Assembly: GCF_020509005.1 (NCBI RefSeq)
Contig: NC_063023.1
Coordinates: forward strand, 1,178,001 to 1,242,000
Direction: 5' to 3'
Length of the DNA: 64,000 bases
Source: Fulvia fulva
Lineage: Eukaryota > Ascomycota > Dothideomycetes > Mycosphaerellales > Mycosphaerellaceae
Each line of letters begins with the position of its first letter. The first letter of the stretch is position 1. Position numbers and translations under genes: made by a program. The notes below the pieces were generated by a model. The model was not told where the DNA came from. It made no database searches and worked only from the letters and a program-made list of their open reading frames with translations. Shown here piece by piece: positions 52,855-60,659 of this stretch.

Positions 52855-55800
52855 GTACCCCCCCTCCCAAAACACGCCTCAGTCCTCTGAGCGTTATTCA
52901 CCTTGTGAGGCCACTTGCCTGTCGAGCTCCATAATCGCGCGAACGCCGAATCATCCTCTAGTGCCCTGTCGTCATCCGATAACATCGCATTCGCTCTATC
53001 AAGACTATCCTCGACCGGCTTCCTTCGAGAAACATGTTGCCTAGTTAGCTGGCTTGCCCCAGATCTAAGTCTGTCTTCGGCTCGCACTCGCGTATGATCC
53101 TTATGACCAAAGTTGGGTATCATTGCAGGCTCTGTAGGCTCCACTCGAGTATCGAATATGTGCGGAGCAGATTCTATTAGAGGCAAGGCTCGAGGCGACT
53201 CATTCGTGACGGTGTCTTTCGGAATGACCCTGATCGAGTTGAGACCGAGTATCTCAGTGGCTGGTAGGGACCAGTCAGATGGAGCTGCGAAGCCTACAGG
53301 CGTAGACAACTCCGGCCGGTTATGGTGAAAGTCTGCAACAGCGGCGGCTGCGTGTTCAAGCATGTCCTCTGCAGGTTGCCAGGTCTCACCATCCTCTTCG
53401 TTCTGATATCCAGCCCATTTCACCTTGTACCATGTATCTACTTTGCGCTTGTGCCCCTTCTTCACCTTGCCTGCCCGCTTACGGGTGTACATGTCAAGGA
53501 TCTTTTCCACCTCGTACATGTGCGTAGGTGCTGCCACTACATCGGCTGCTGCATCAGCCTCGGTGGTGTCAGGTTCGATAGTTATCGGTGGTGGCGGCGC
53601 CAGATGCTGCCCTTCAAGTGGTGGGAAATCGGGGTGGTCGGCTCGTTGTAGTAGTGAGGTGTGGAAGCAGTTATCAAGTCCTACTAGAGCGTCTGATAGT
53701 TTCAGTCGATAAGAGAGTCTGGCCGGCATAACTTCCGTGATCTGGTAAGGGCCGGCATATCTCCTGTCCAGCTTCTTAGATGGTCGAGTCGTGCGGATGT
53801 TCTTGGTGCTAAGATACACCCAATCACCCACCTTGTAGTCTGGAGGAATGCTTCGGTGGCGGTTTGCTGCCTCTGCTTGGAGAGCTTGTGACATTCGCAT
53901 ATTCTCTTGAAGGTGTTTGTGAAGCTCGCAAATTCGACGCACAAAGGTTTCTGCTGATCGCGCGTCCAGTCGCTGGAGAGTGGTCAGTCCTCCCTCCTTT
54001 CCAGCGTTCAGGTCAACTCGCTCTATGAACTCAGGGTTGTATCCTAAGGTGGCGTAGAACGGCGACACACCAGTAGTCTCAGACAGGTGATTGTTGATCG
54101 CGAACTGAGCAAGGCACAGCCATTCTGCCCAGTCATCCTGTGCCTCGTTGGTGAACATGCGGAGATACTGTTCCATCGCCTGGTTAGTGCGTTCTGACTG
54201 TCCATCAGTTTCTGGGTGATACGAAGAACTCAGCTTGCGATTTGTGCGGAGCATCTTGCAGAGTTTCTTCCAGAAGGTAGCAACCCACTGCTTGCCACGG
54301 TCTGATGTAATGGTGTCAGGAAACCCGCGCCGACAGAACACATGTTTGAGGAAAAGCCTTGCCGTATTCTGTGCTGTCATTGCGCCAATAGGGATCAGCT
54401 CGACTTCCTTAGTGAGCCTGTCAGTGACGGTCATAATGTTGTTGTAGACCATGCCGTCAAGAGTGCTGTCTGGGAGTCCGACAACGAAGTCGACTGCAAT
54501 GTGTTTCCAAGGCCGATCTGGAACAGGAAGTGGCTGTAGTAATCCTAGTGGCTGGGAGTGCAGAGATTTTGTTGTACGGCAGGTGCGGCAATTCGCGGTG
54601 TATCTGCGCACGGATCTCGCTAATCCAGGCCAGTAGAATTCACGTGCTACGAGTTCATAAGTGCGAGCTCGTCCTGGATGGCCTGCTGCTGGAGCGTCAT
54701 GGTTTATCTTGATTATCCTGGTCTGTAAAGCTTGGTCATTTGGTACCCATAAGCTCCAGCCGTCGTATTGGTTTCGAACATATAGCAGGTCGCCATCCAC
54801 TTTGCAGTGTGCTGGGTGAATCTTCGCTCTCTGTAGCAGTGTAGGAGTGCGGTCTTTCTGCAGGTCCTTAATCGCGGTCTTGAGCTCGTTATCGGTTACG
54901 TACGCCGTCGACATTCGATACTCGAGTTCGGCTTCCCGCTGACTTTCACGCGTCGCCGGTTGTTCAGTAGGCGCATCTCGTTCTGTAGGCATAAACTCTT
55001 CAGCTTCAGGGTTTAGCGGTACTGGTTCCTCTTCTTCCGGCGCATCTTCCACTGTTGCCTGTAGTGAGGCGATCTTAAGGAATCGCTTAGGAGGCAGCAA
55101 TGTCTGATGCTGATGCTGGTTCCGAGGGTCGTCCACCCCCTGCGGAAGGTCCTGGCTGCGTCTCGTCAGGCTGTCTGGCTTTGTACCTTGAAGTCCTGGA
55201 CGGTATATTATCTTGAAGTTGAACTGTGACAAGAACTCAGCCCAACGCGCTTGTCGCCGATTTAGCTGCTTTGTCGTCATGAAGTATTCCAGGTTCTTGT
55301 GGTCGGTGTAAATCTTGACTGGCTGTGAGTCCTCATCATCTGCCTCGCAGGCGAGCTCGGGTCTCCATTCCTCAAAAGCCTTGATGATGGCTAACAGTTC
55401 CTTATCATAGATTTCATAATTGCACTCCTGTGGACTCAACTTCTTCGAGTAGAAGGCCACAGGATGTAGCACACCATTCTCGTCATACTGCGAAAGCACG
55501 CCGGCGTTCACAAAATCTGAAGAATCTGTCTCTATTACTGTTTCCCTGCCTGGCACGTAATGTGCGAGCATGCCGGCTTTGCTGAACGCAGCTTTCAAAT
55601 TGTCAAAGGCTCGTTGGCAATCTAGTGACCATTGAATCCTTCTGTTCTTGTGATTGCTTGGTCCGTCCGACTTGGTCAGGTTTGTGAGAGGAGCAGCTAT
55701 GCGCGAAAATGCTTCGATGAATCGCCTGTAGAAGTTGGCAAATCCAAGGAAGGCCTGGACATCCTTCAGGTTCTCAGGAGCTTCCCATGTCTGAATACAT

Positions 55801-57575
55801 TCGAGTTTCTCGGGGTCCATCTCGATGCCGTCAGGGGTTATGATTAGCCCAAGATACTTCACCTTCTGTTGGTGGAATTCGCTTTTGTCGATGTCCACTG
55901 TAAGTCCTGCATCGCGTAGCTTGGTGAGAACCTTCCGCACGTGTTCAATGTGCTCCTCCAAGGTGTCACTGAAGATAAGTACGTCATCCAGGTAGGCCGA
56001 CACAAAGTCGTCTAGGTGTTCTTGCAAGACCTTGTTGATGTATGATTGGAACGATGCTGGTCCGTTGCACAAGCCGAATGGCAACACTAGACACTCGTAG
56101 ATGCCGTATCGTGTCGCAAACGCTGTCAACCACTCGTGCCCTTCAGCTATCTGTAACTTGTTGAAGGCTGCTACAATGTCCAGCTTTGTGAAGTACTTCT
56201 TGCCGTGCATGCGGTTGAGCGTCTCTTGTATCAAGGGAATCGGATACCGGTTCTTGATAGTGATCGCATTCAATCCTCTGTAGTCGATACAAACACGCAG
56301 CCCACCTCCAGGCTTACGTACCACTAGCACTGGTGCAGGAGACTGGTTCGTCTTTTGCCCTGCTTTCCGCACCTTCCCTTCAGATGTTTGCTCGTCTAGC
56401 CATTTTTTAACTGCCTCGTTCTCCTTCTCAGCTAGGCCGTAGGGCTTGCGGTATGGTGGCTCTTGTGGACCATCAGGCTTAATGTGAATCTCATGATCTA
56501 CGCCTAGTCGGTGAGGTGGGAGTCCTTCATGATCCTTAGCTGAGAAAGCGTCCGCAATATCGTGGTACATTGGCGGCAACTTCTCCTTCGGGTTGTGATT
56601 GAACTGCTTGTTCAAGAATTGGTCCAGATCATCAGCAGCCATTGCACTCAGCTTAAGCTCTCCGCCGTCGCTCTCACGCCTAGTGGGCATGATGTAGAAG
56701 CACTCAGCCCCAGGCCGGTGCGCGTACATCCCCCACGCGCGTTGAGAAACGCCCTGGCAGTCCACTTCTTCATCGTCTATGTCTTCCAGGTCATATGATG
56801 AGGCATTCAGCTCTGCTCCTCCTGCTGTGAAGCTCGCTACATCTCCAGTGAAGGGCTCTGGTCCGTACCGTACTGGTGCCTGCTTCTTCTTCTCGCGGTG
56901 GTTCAGGGATTGCACTGTTGTCGGTGTCTTATTCTGTAGACAGTGACCAAAGCAGTAATCCGACCTGAATGCCACCTCGCCTGTCTCCCAGAAGATGTTT
57001 GGGTTGTGCGCTGTAAGCCACGGCAGGCCAAAGACGATGTCGTATTCGAGGTCGGTGACGTAGCATAACATTTGCTCGTGATGATCGCCTATGACTACGT
57101 CTACAGGGGCCGCGTGTGTAATCTGCCGCGCAGTGGCCGTTCCATCTCCCAGTGTTAGTCGTCGGCTTTGCGTCAAAGGGATCAGGGGTATTGTGTATTT
57201 GCGTGTGAATTTCCAGTCAAGAAAGAGAGAGGTGGAAGCAGAATCTACAAGGCCTCGAGCCTTTCTCTGTTGTATCATTACGGGTAACACTATGTGAGGG
57301 TACACAGCTGGCTGTTGCTTATCCAGTGCGCATGCCGATATCTTAAGCTCCTCACTATAGTCTGTTACCGTCTCTTGCGTTCCGTGTCTCTCAATCTCAT
57401 GCTCTTTCTGTCCTAGGAAGTTCGGGTGACCGCTGTCTACCACGCTTAGGCAGCGGTCGTGCCATTTCCCTGCCGCGGATCGGCGGCTAGGGAACTGAGG
57501 TTCGCGTTCGGATTCGGCGTGGTATTGCGTGGACGCGGTGGGCGATAGTCGCCATCGTACCCATACATTGGGCAT
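52779..57575 (-). CDS. Chromovirus Pol polyprotein (PR-RT-RNase H-IN-chromodomain)
   Basis: Open frame of 1598 codons. The product is probably made by -1 frameshifting from gag rather than from its own ATG. Protease: GLVDSAST with the catalytic Asp at residue 111, in DSA form rather than DSG. Reverse transcriptase (about 410-590): FTKLDIVAAF, LPFGLCNGPASFQ and the catalytic YLDDVLIFSD. RNase H: IETDSSDF and YDKELLAI. Integrase: an HHCC zinc site (HDAPAAGHPG then CRTCRTTK), then the DDE core with AVDFVVGLP, TSDRGKQW and the Glu in TDGQSERTN. A GPY module and a C-terminal chromodomain follow (YEVEKILDMY..WYKVKWAGY..TWQPAEDM). The last about 25 codons lie in the 3' LTR. No stops or frameshifts seen. 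Confidence 0.95.
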   Translation of the reverse strand: MPNVWVRWRLSPTASTQYHAESEREPQFPSRRSAAGKWHDRCLSVVDSGHPNFLGQKEHEIERHGTQETVTDYSEELKISACALDKQQPAVYPHIVLPVMIQQRKARGLVDSASTSLFLDWKFTRKYTIPLIPLTQSRRLTLGDGTATARQITHAAPVDVVIGDHHEQMLCYVTDLEYDIVFGLPWLTAHNPNIFWETGEVAFRSDYCFGHCLQNKTPTTVQSLNHREKKKQAPVRYGPEPFTGDVASFTAGGAELNASSYDLEDIDDEEVDCQGVSQRAWGMYAHRPGAECFYIMPTRRESDGGELKLSAMAADDLDQFLNKQFNHNPKEKLPPMYHDIADAFSAKDHEGLPPHRLGVDHEIHIKPDGPQEPPYRKPYGLAEKENEAVKKWLDEQTSEGKVRKAGQKTNQSPAPVLVVRKPGGGLRVCIDYRGLNAITIKNRYPIPLIQETLNRMHGKKYFTKLDIVAAFNKLQIAEGHEWLTAFATRYGIYECLVLPFGLCNGPASFQSYINKVLQEHLDDFVSAYLDDVLIFSDTLEEHIEHVRKVLTKLRDAGLTVDIDKSEFHQQKVKYLGLIITPDGIEMDPEKLECIQTWEAPENLKDVQAFLGFANFYRRFIEAFSRIAAPLTNLTKSDGPSNHKNRRIQWSLDCQRAFDNLKAAFSKAGMLAHYVPGRETVIETDSSDFVNAGVLSQYDENGVLHPVAFYSKKLSPQECNYEIYDKELLAIIKAFEEWRPELACEADDEDSQPVKIYTDHKNLEYFMTTKQLNRRQARWAEFLSQFNFKIIYRPGLQGTKPDSLTRRSQDLPQGVDDPRNQHQHQTLLPPKRFLKIASLQATVEDAPEEEEPVPLNPEAEEFMPTERDAPTEQPATRESQREAELEYRMSTAYVTDNELKTAIKDLQKDRTPTLLQRAKIHPAHCKVDGDLLYVRNQYDGWSLWVPNDQALQTRIIKINHDAPAAGHPGRARTYELVAREFYWPGLARSVRRYTANCRTCRTTKSLHSQPLGLLQPLPVPDRPWKHIAVDFVVGLPDSTLDGMVYNNIMTVTDRLTKEVELIPIGAMTAQNTARLFLKHVFCRRGFPDTITSDRGKQWVATFWKKLCKMLRTNRKLSSSYHPETDGQSERTNQAMEQYLRMFTNEAQDDWAEWLCLAQFAINNHLSETTGVSPFYATLGYNPEFIERVDLNAGKEGGLTTLQRLDARSAETFVRRICELHKHLQENMRMSQALQAEAANRHRSIPPDYKVGDWVYLSTKNIRTTRPSKKLDRRYAGPYQITEVMPARLSYRLKLSDALVGLDNCFHTSLLQRADHPDFPPLEGQHLAPPPPITIEPDTTEADAAADVVAAPTHMYEVEKILDMYTRKRAGKVKKGHKRKVDTWYKVKWAGYQNEEDGETWQPAEDMLEHAAAAVADFHHNRPELSTPVGFAAPSDWSLPATEILGLNSIRVIPKDTVTNESPRALPLIESAPHIFDTRVEPTEPAMIPNFGHKDHTRVRAEDRLRSGASQLTRQHVSRRKPVEDSLDRANAMLSDDDRALEDDSAFARLWSSTGKWPHKVNNAQRTEACFGRGGTVTGSPRPLTVAASARLNRGPSASG
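52858..52868 (-). other. Polypurine tract
   Basis: In element sense GGGAGGGGGGG, three bases before the 3' LTR: the expected primer for plus-strand DNA synthesis. Confidence 0.8.
57428..57470 (-). promoter_or_regulatory. -1 programmed ribosomal frameshift site
   Basis: In element sense the heptamer G-GGA-AAT (57470-57464) is in the gag frame. After 5 nt an 8-bp perfect stem GACCGCTG/CAGCGGTC (57458-57451 with 57435-57428) closes a 15-nt loop containing the gag TAA (57448-57446). Slipping back by one base enters the pol frame exactly. Confidence 0.8.
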
Positions 57576-59572
57576 TCAGGGTTGGTCGACACGTGAGAAC
57601 CTGTACGGCAGCGGTAGCACTTACCCTGCTTCTTAAGGTCTTCGCGCTGCTCACGGTTGAGCGTAGGCAGGTTCTGTAGATGTGTCGGCAGATCCTCCTT
57701 CTTCTTGGTACCAGCGTACTGTAGTGGGCGCTGTACCAAGGCACCTGCTACACCGGCAGCGGCACTAGCAACTGCGTTGCCGTTGTTCTGGTTGTTCTGG
57801 CCGCCATTGCTGTTCGAGTTGCCATTGCCCCGGGGGCGCTCCTTCTGCGGGTATAGTCGATCTGTCTCGTAGAAACTCTCGTCCAGTGCGGTGCACTCCT
57901 CGATAACGTCTTGCATGCTGTCTAGGCGGCGGTCGACTTCGCGGTCGCCGAAGGTCTTGATGAAGTACTTGCGGTTCAGTCGGTTACGGAACAGCATGAG
58001 CTCGGTCTCATCGGTCCATGACATCCAGGCGCGCAACTTCGAGTAGCGGGCATGGAAGGCTACAAAGGTTTCGCCTTGTTCTTGCTTGCAGGTAGCAATG
58101 TCAACCATAGCCTTGGTTCCCTCATTGCGTGTGCCATATTGGCGTGTCATCCAGTCTAATAACTCTTCTCCAGTCTTGAACTCGTTGAAGGACTGCTGTC
58201 CAGGCACAGGGATCCTCGGCTTGATGCTTCGCTGAGGATCACCTTGTGTCCACCCATACACGAAGCGCAGACCATCTGCCTCAGTGCGGAAGGTTGCTAC
58301 AGTCAGCTTTAGGAGAACACTGCTGTACCAGCTGTCGAAATTGGGGTCGTCATCGTTCTTGAAGTGCTTAGGGTCGGGCACACCCTTGCCGATCTCCATG
58401 CCGCGAGTGAGGGTGCGGTCAATGGTGAAGAGACGTTCTGGAAGGTCAACCAGTGGTGTCTGGGTGCGGGTGTTGCGCATTCTCGAGTCACGACTGTTGT
58501 TGGGTCCTGGTCGCGGACGGTCGTTGTCACGTCCTCGGCCATTGTCGCCACGGTCATCGTCGTCTCCATCGTTATCGTTATCACCACCACCGCCACCGCC
58601 CCCTCCACCAGCAGCTTCGCGATACCTACGCAATAGCTGCTCGAGTGAGGTCTCGCGTGGGCGGGAACGAGAGGGTCGGCGGCCTGAGCGGCCCCTACCT
58701 CCGTTCTGTGTGGTGTCTCCTGCCTCAAGCCGAGCCTTCAGGTCATCGACTTCTTGTTGTAGGGCCTGGTTCTTCGCCTCAGCATCTTGTGCCTTCTTCT
58801 TCTCCTTCTCGCAGATCTCGCTGAACTGCTTGCACAGGTTGTTGGCTTCCTTGTATTTCTTCCCCAGCTCTTGCAACTTAGCTGGGTCGCAATCCTTCTT
58901 GCTCTTGAGATCTGCTGCCATTTTCTGTGTGACAAGCTCTTCACTTCGCAGCATCTTGTAGATGCGGTCGTATTCGGTGTACAGCGTGGTGTACTGGGTG
59001 TTCTGGAGGTCGTTGGCTCGCTCCATTACATCGAGTTGTCTGCCCTTAGTAATTGCCGTGTTGACTGCTTGTAGCACGAAGTCGTGGGTGGTCTTCGGGT
59101 GTTGGGATGCAAGGGTCGTGAGGTTGTCTGGGGTGACATTCTGGTATTCGGATGCGAGAATGTGTTCTGCCTCGTCGAGTGATAGATACACCTCGTCTGG
59201 GTCGCCGCCTGGGTTCTCTTCGAGCTTGAACTCGAACAGTTCTGTAAAGTCAATCTCACCACCTTCTTCTCGCTCGAAGGCCTTCTGGTAAGCTTTATCA
59301 ATCTCTTGTTGTAGCGCGACACCGGTGTCTACTGTGACCCGCCGGTTGTCGTCCTGTGTCTGACTCTGAGGAAAAGAGGAGAGGTCGGGGAAAAGAGATG
59401 TGCGCTGCTTGCTTTTGCCCTTAGGCTTAGGTGGCGGTCGCATGCCGCCGTTCGCTGTTTGTGAAGTCATGTTGTCTGGGTTCGGGGGAGGCGTGACGGT
59501 GCCTGTATCCTGACTGTCTACGAGCGCGCGACCACCTGCTGATGGTGTCGCCGCGTTGCGTTCTCTAGGCAT
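57446..59572 (-). CDS. Chromovirus Gag
   Basis: 708-aa capsid/nucleocapsid precursor, start MPRERNAATP. The first 100 residues are polar and disordered. A coiled-coil segment lies around 190-290 (YKEANNLCKQFSEICEKEKK). A Gly/Asp/Arg-rich linker with eight consecutive Gly is near 320. The retrotransposon-gag capsid fold follows (about 395-560: WYSSVLLKLTVATF, GEELLDWMTRQYGT, ETFVAFHARYSKLRAW). The zinc knuckle CYRCRTGSHVSTNPEC has spacing C-x2-C-x4-H-x6-C, two residues longer than the standard last gap. It overlaps pol by 130 bp in a different frame. Confidence 0.93.
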   Translation of the reverse strand: MPRERNAATPSAGGRALVDSQDTGTVTPPPNPDNMTSQTANGGMRPPPKPKGKSKQRTSLFPDLSSFPQSQTQDDNRRVTVDTGVALQQEIDKAYQKAFEREEGGEIDFTELFEFKLEENPGGDPDEVYLSLDEAEHILASEYQNVTPDNLTTLASQHPKTTHDFVLQAVNTAITKGRQLDVMERANDLQNTQYTTLYTEYDRIYKMLRSEELVTQKMAADLKSKKDCDPAKLQELGKKYKEANNLCKQFSEICEKEKKKAQDAEAKNQALQQEVDDLKARLEAGDTTQNGGRGRSGRRPSRSRPRETSLEQLLRRYREAAGGGGGGGGGDNDNDGDDDDRGDNGRGRDNDRPRPGPNNSRDSRMRNTRTQTPLVDLPERLFTIDRTLTRGMEIGKGVPDPKHFKNDDDPNFDSWYSSVLLKLTVATFRTEADGLRFVYGWTQGDPQRSIKPRIPVPGQQSFNEFKTGEELLDWMTRQYGTRNEGTKAMVDIATCKQEQGETFVAFHARYSKLRAWMSWTDETELMLFRNRLNRKYFIKTFGDREVDRRLDSMQDVIEECTALDESFYETDRLYPQKERPRGNGNSNSNGGQNNQNNGNAVASAAAGVAGALVQRPLQYAGTKKKEDLPTHLQNLPTLNREQREDLKKQGKCYRCRTGSHVSTNPECPMYGYDGDYRPPRPRNTTPNPNANLSSLAADPRQGNGTTAA

Positions 59573-59697
59573 CTGCGCGCTGTGCGCCTTACCGTGTTCT
59601 GTGTTCTGATGCGGCTCTGCGCGTTCTCGAGTTCTGCGGTTCTGTCTGTTCCTGTTGTTACGCGTCCCTTACCTAGATCCGCGATCTGGGTAGTAAG

Positions 59698-59706
59698 GTA
59701 GAACAA
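59698..59706 (-). other. Putative self-priming primer-binding site
   Basis: Two bases inside the 5' LTR the element reads TTGTTCTAC. Its complement GTAGAACAA occurs once within the element's own LTR (sense position about 135). No tRNA 3' end match is evident. Confidence 0.5.
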
Positions 59707-59708
59707 AC

Positions 59709-59892
59709 TGTAAGGGCGCGCGTACCATAGGGTCCGAATGAGATAGTTGTTGTTCTACGAAGCTACGAAAGAGGAGCGCGAGGCGCGGCGAAGTTATAAA
59801 GTAAAGCCAAGCCGCGCTAACCCGATGCAGAAGGTCCGCGGTTCAGCCGGGCCGACGCAGCTACAGTGAGGGGTCGCGGGCTGCCCGTGACA
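59709..59892 (-). repeat. 5' LTR (element sense) of the chromovirus
   Basis: Identical 184-bp partner of 52671-52854. It contains the element promoter; transcription runs toward lower coordinates. Confidence 0.95.
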
Positions 59893-59897
59893 GGCAT
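59893..59897. repeat. Target-site duplication, right copy
   Basis: GGCAT, matching 52666-52670. Confidence 0.9.
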
Positions 59898-60659
59898 ATA
59901 GTATTAGTATATAACAGCCGTTAAGTAGAGATAAGTACTATCCTATTAAGATGTAGTATCTCAAAGGGAGTTAATAATCAGGAAGTGATCTAGTAGCCTA
60001 AGGCATCTACGATGACTTAGCTTATAGGGAGATACCTTCTCTCCCCTTTAGCTTAGATAGATATCTAACACAATCAATATATTAGTTCCTAATATATTGC
60101 TACATACTCGTGCTATTAGTTAGTTAAAGATTGATCTCTTACTCTACTCCGCTACTATCTACCCGTACCTATTTAATAGGTTATAAGCCCGGGTTTATGT
60201 AGGAATAAGAGCAACCTATATCAGTATAGGTTACTTATATCCCTTGCTATCGTAGTAGAAAACATCTAGGAATTAGAAGTCTACCCCGTCTATCCTATTA
60301 AGGAGCTTAGTTCGATACTAAGTAATAGGTAACCTAGATAAGGACTCTATACGGCTTACTTAAAGCTAATACCTTAAAGATACTCTATAGGCAGAACTGT
60401 ATCGAGATACTATTAACAAGGACTTCAAGTAAGTCATTTAAAGCTCTACTAGGAGAGACAGACCTATGTCCTAGCCCCGAGACCTTATACCGCTCCTTCT
60501 TTACTTTACTAAGTAGGCCTTAGTATCCACACCTACGAACTTTCCTATTCTATACTAGAAGCCTTAGTAGGATCTGAGCCACTACTTTGGAGTATATATA
60601 CCTTGTTTCATTATATCTAATCTATTATAGATTTATACTAAGAGAAGACAGAGGAGAAG
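59898..60659. other. AT-rich RIP-like DNA, possible copia 5' LTR/leader
   Basis: No genes. It precedes the gag remnant of the copia element and so may contain its 5' LTR, but I could not define LTR ends without a second copy. A segment near 59914 (CCGTTAAGTAGAGATAAGT) resembles one near 52641 (GCGTTAAGTAGATATAAG) across the gypsy insertion. Confidence 0.4.

Larger units (their letters stand above)
52671..59892 (-). mobile_element. Intact Ty3/gypsy chromovirus-type LTR retrotransposon
   Basis: 7222-bp element on the minus strand. Order in its own sense: 5' LTR (59892-59709), primer site, gag (59572-57446), pol (to 52779), polypurine tract, 3' LTR (52854-52671). The LTRs are 184 bp, start TG and end CA, and are identical by eye. 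A 5-bp duplication GGCAT flanks the whole. All catalytic domains are present and open, and the Pol C-terminus has a chromodomain, which defines chromoviruses such as CfT-1, Maggy and Tf1. In contrast with its AT-rich surroundings it is GC-balanced and free of RIP stops. It appears to be a recent insertion. Confidence 0.95.

Noticed and set aside
57091..59291. Several + strand frames over the chromovirus gag and pol
   Set aside because: Antisense shadows of intact gag and pol frames; Ser/Arg/Pro-rich with no domains.
59709..59892. LTR considered as a tRNA or small RNA because of its GC-rich hairpins
   Set aside because: Exact copy at 52671-52854, TG..CA ends and flanking duplication identify it as an LTR.
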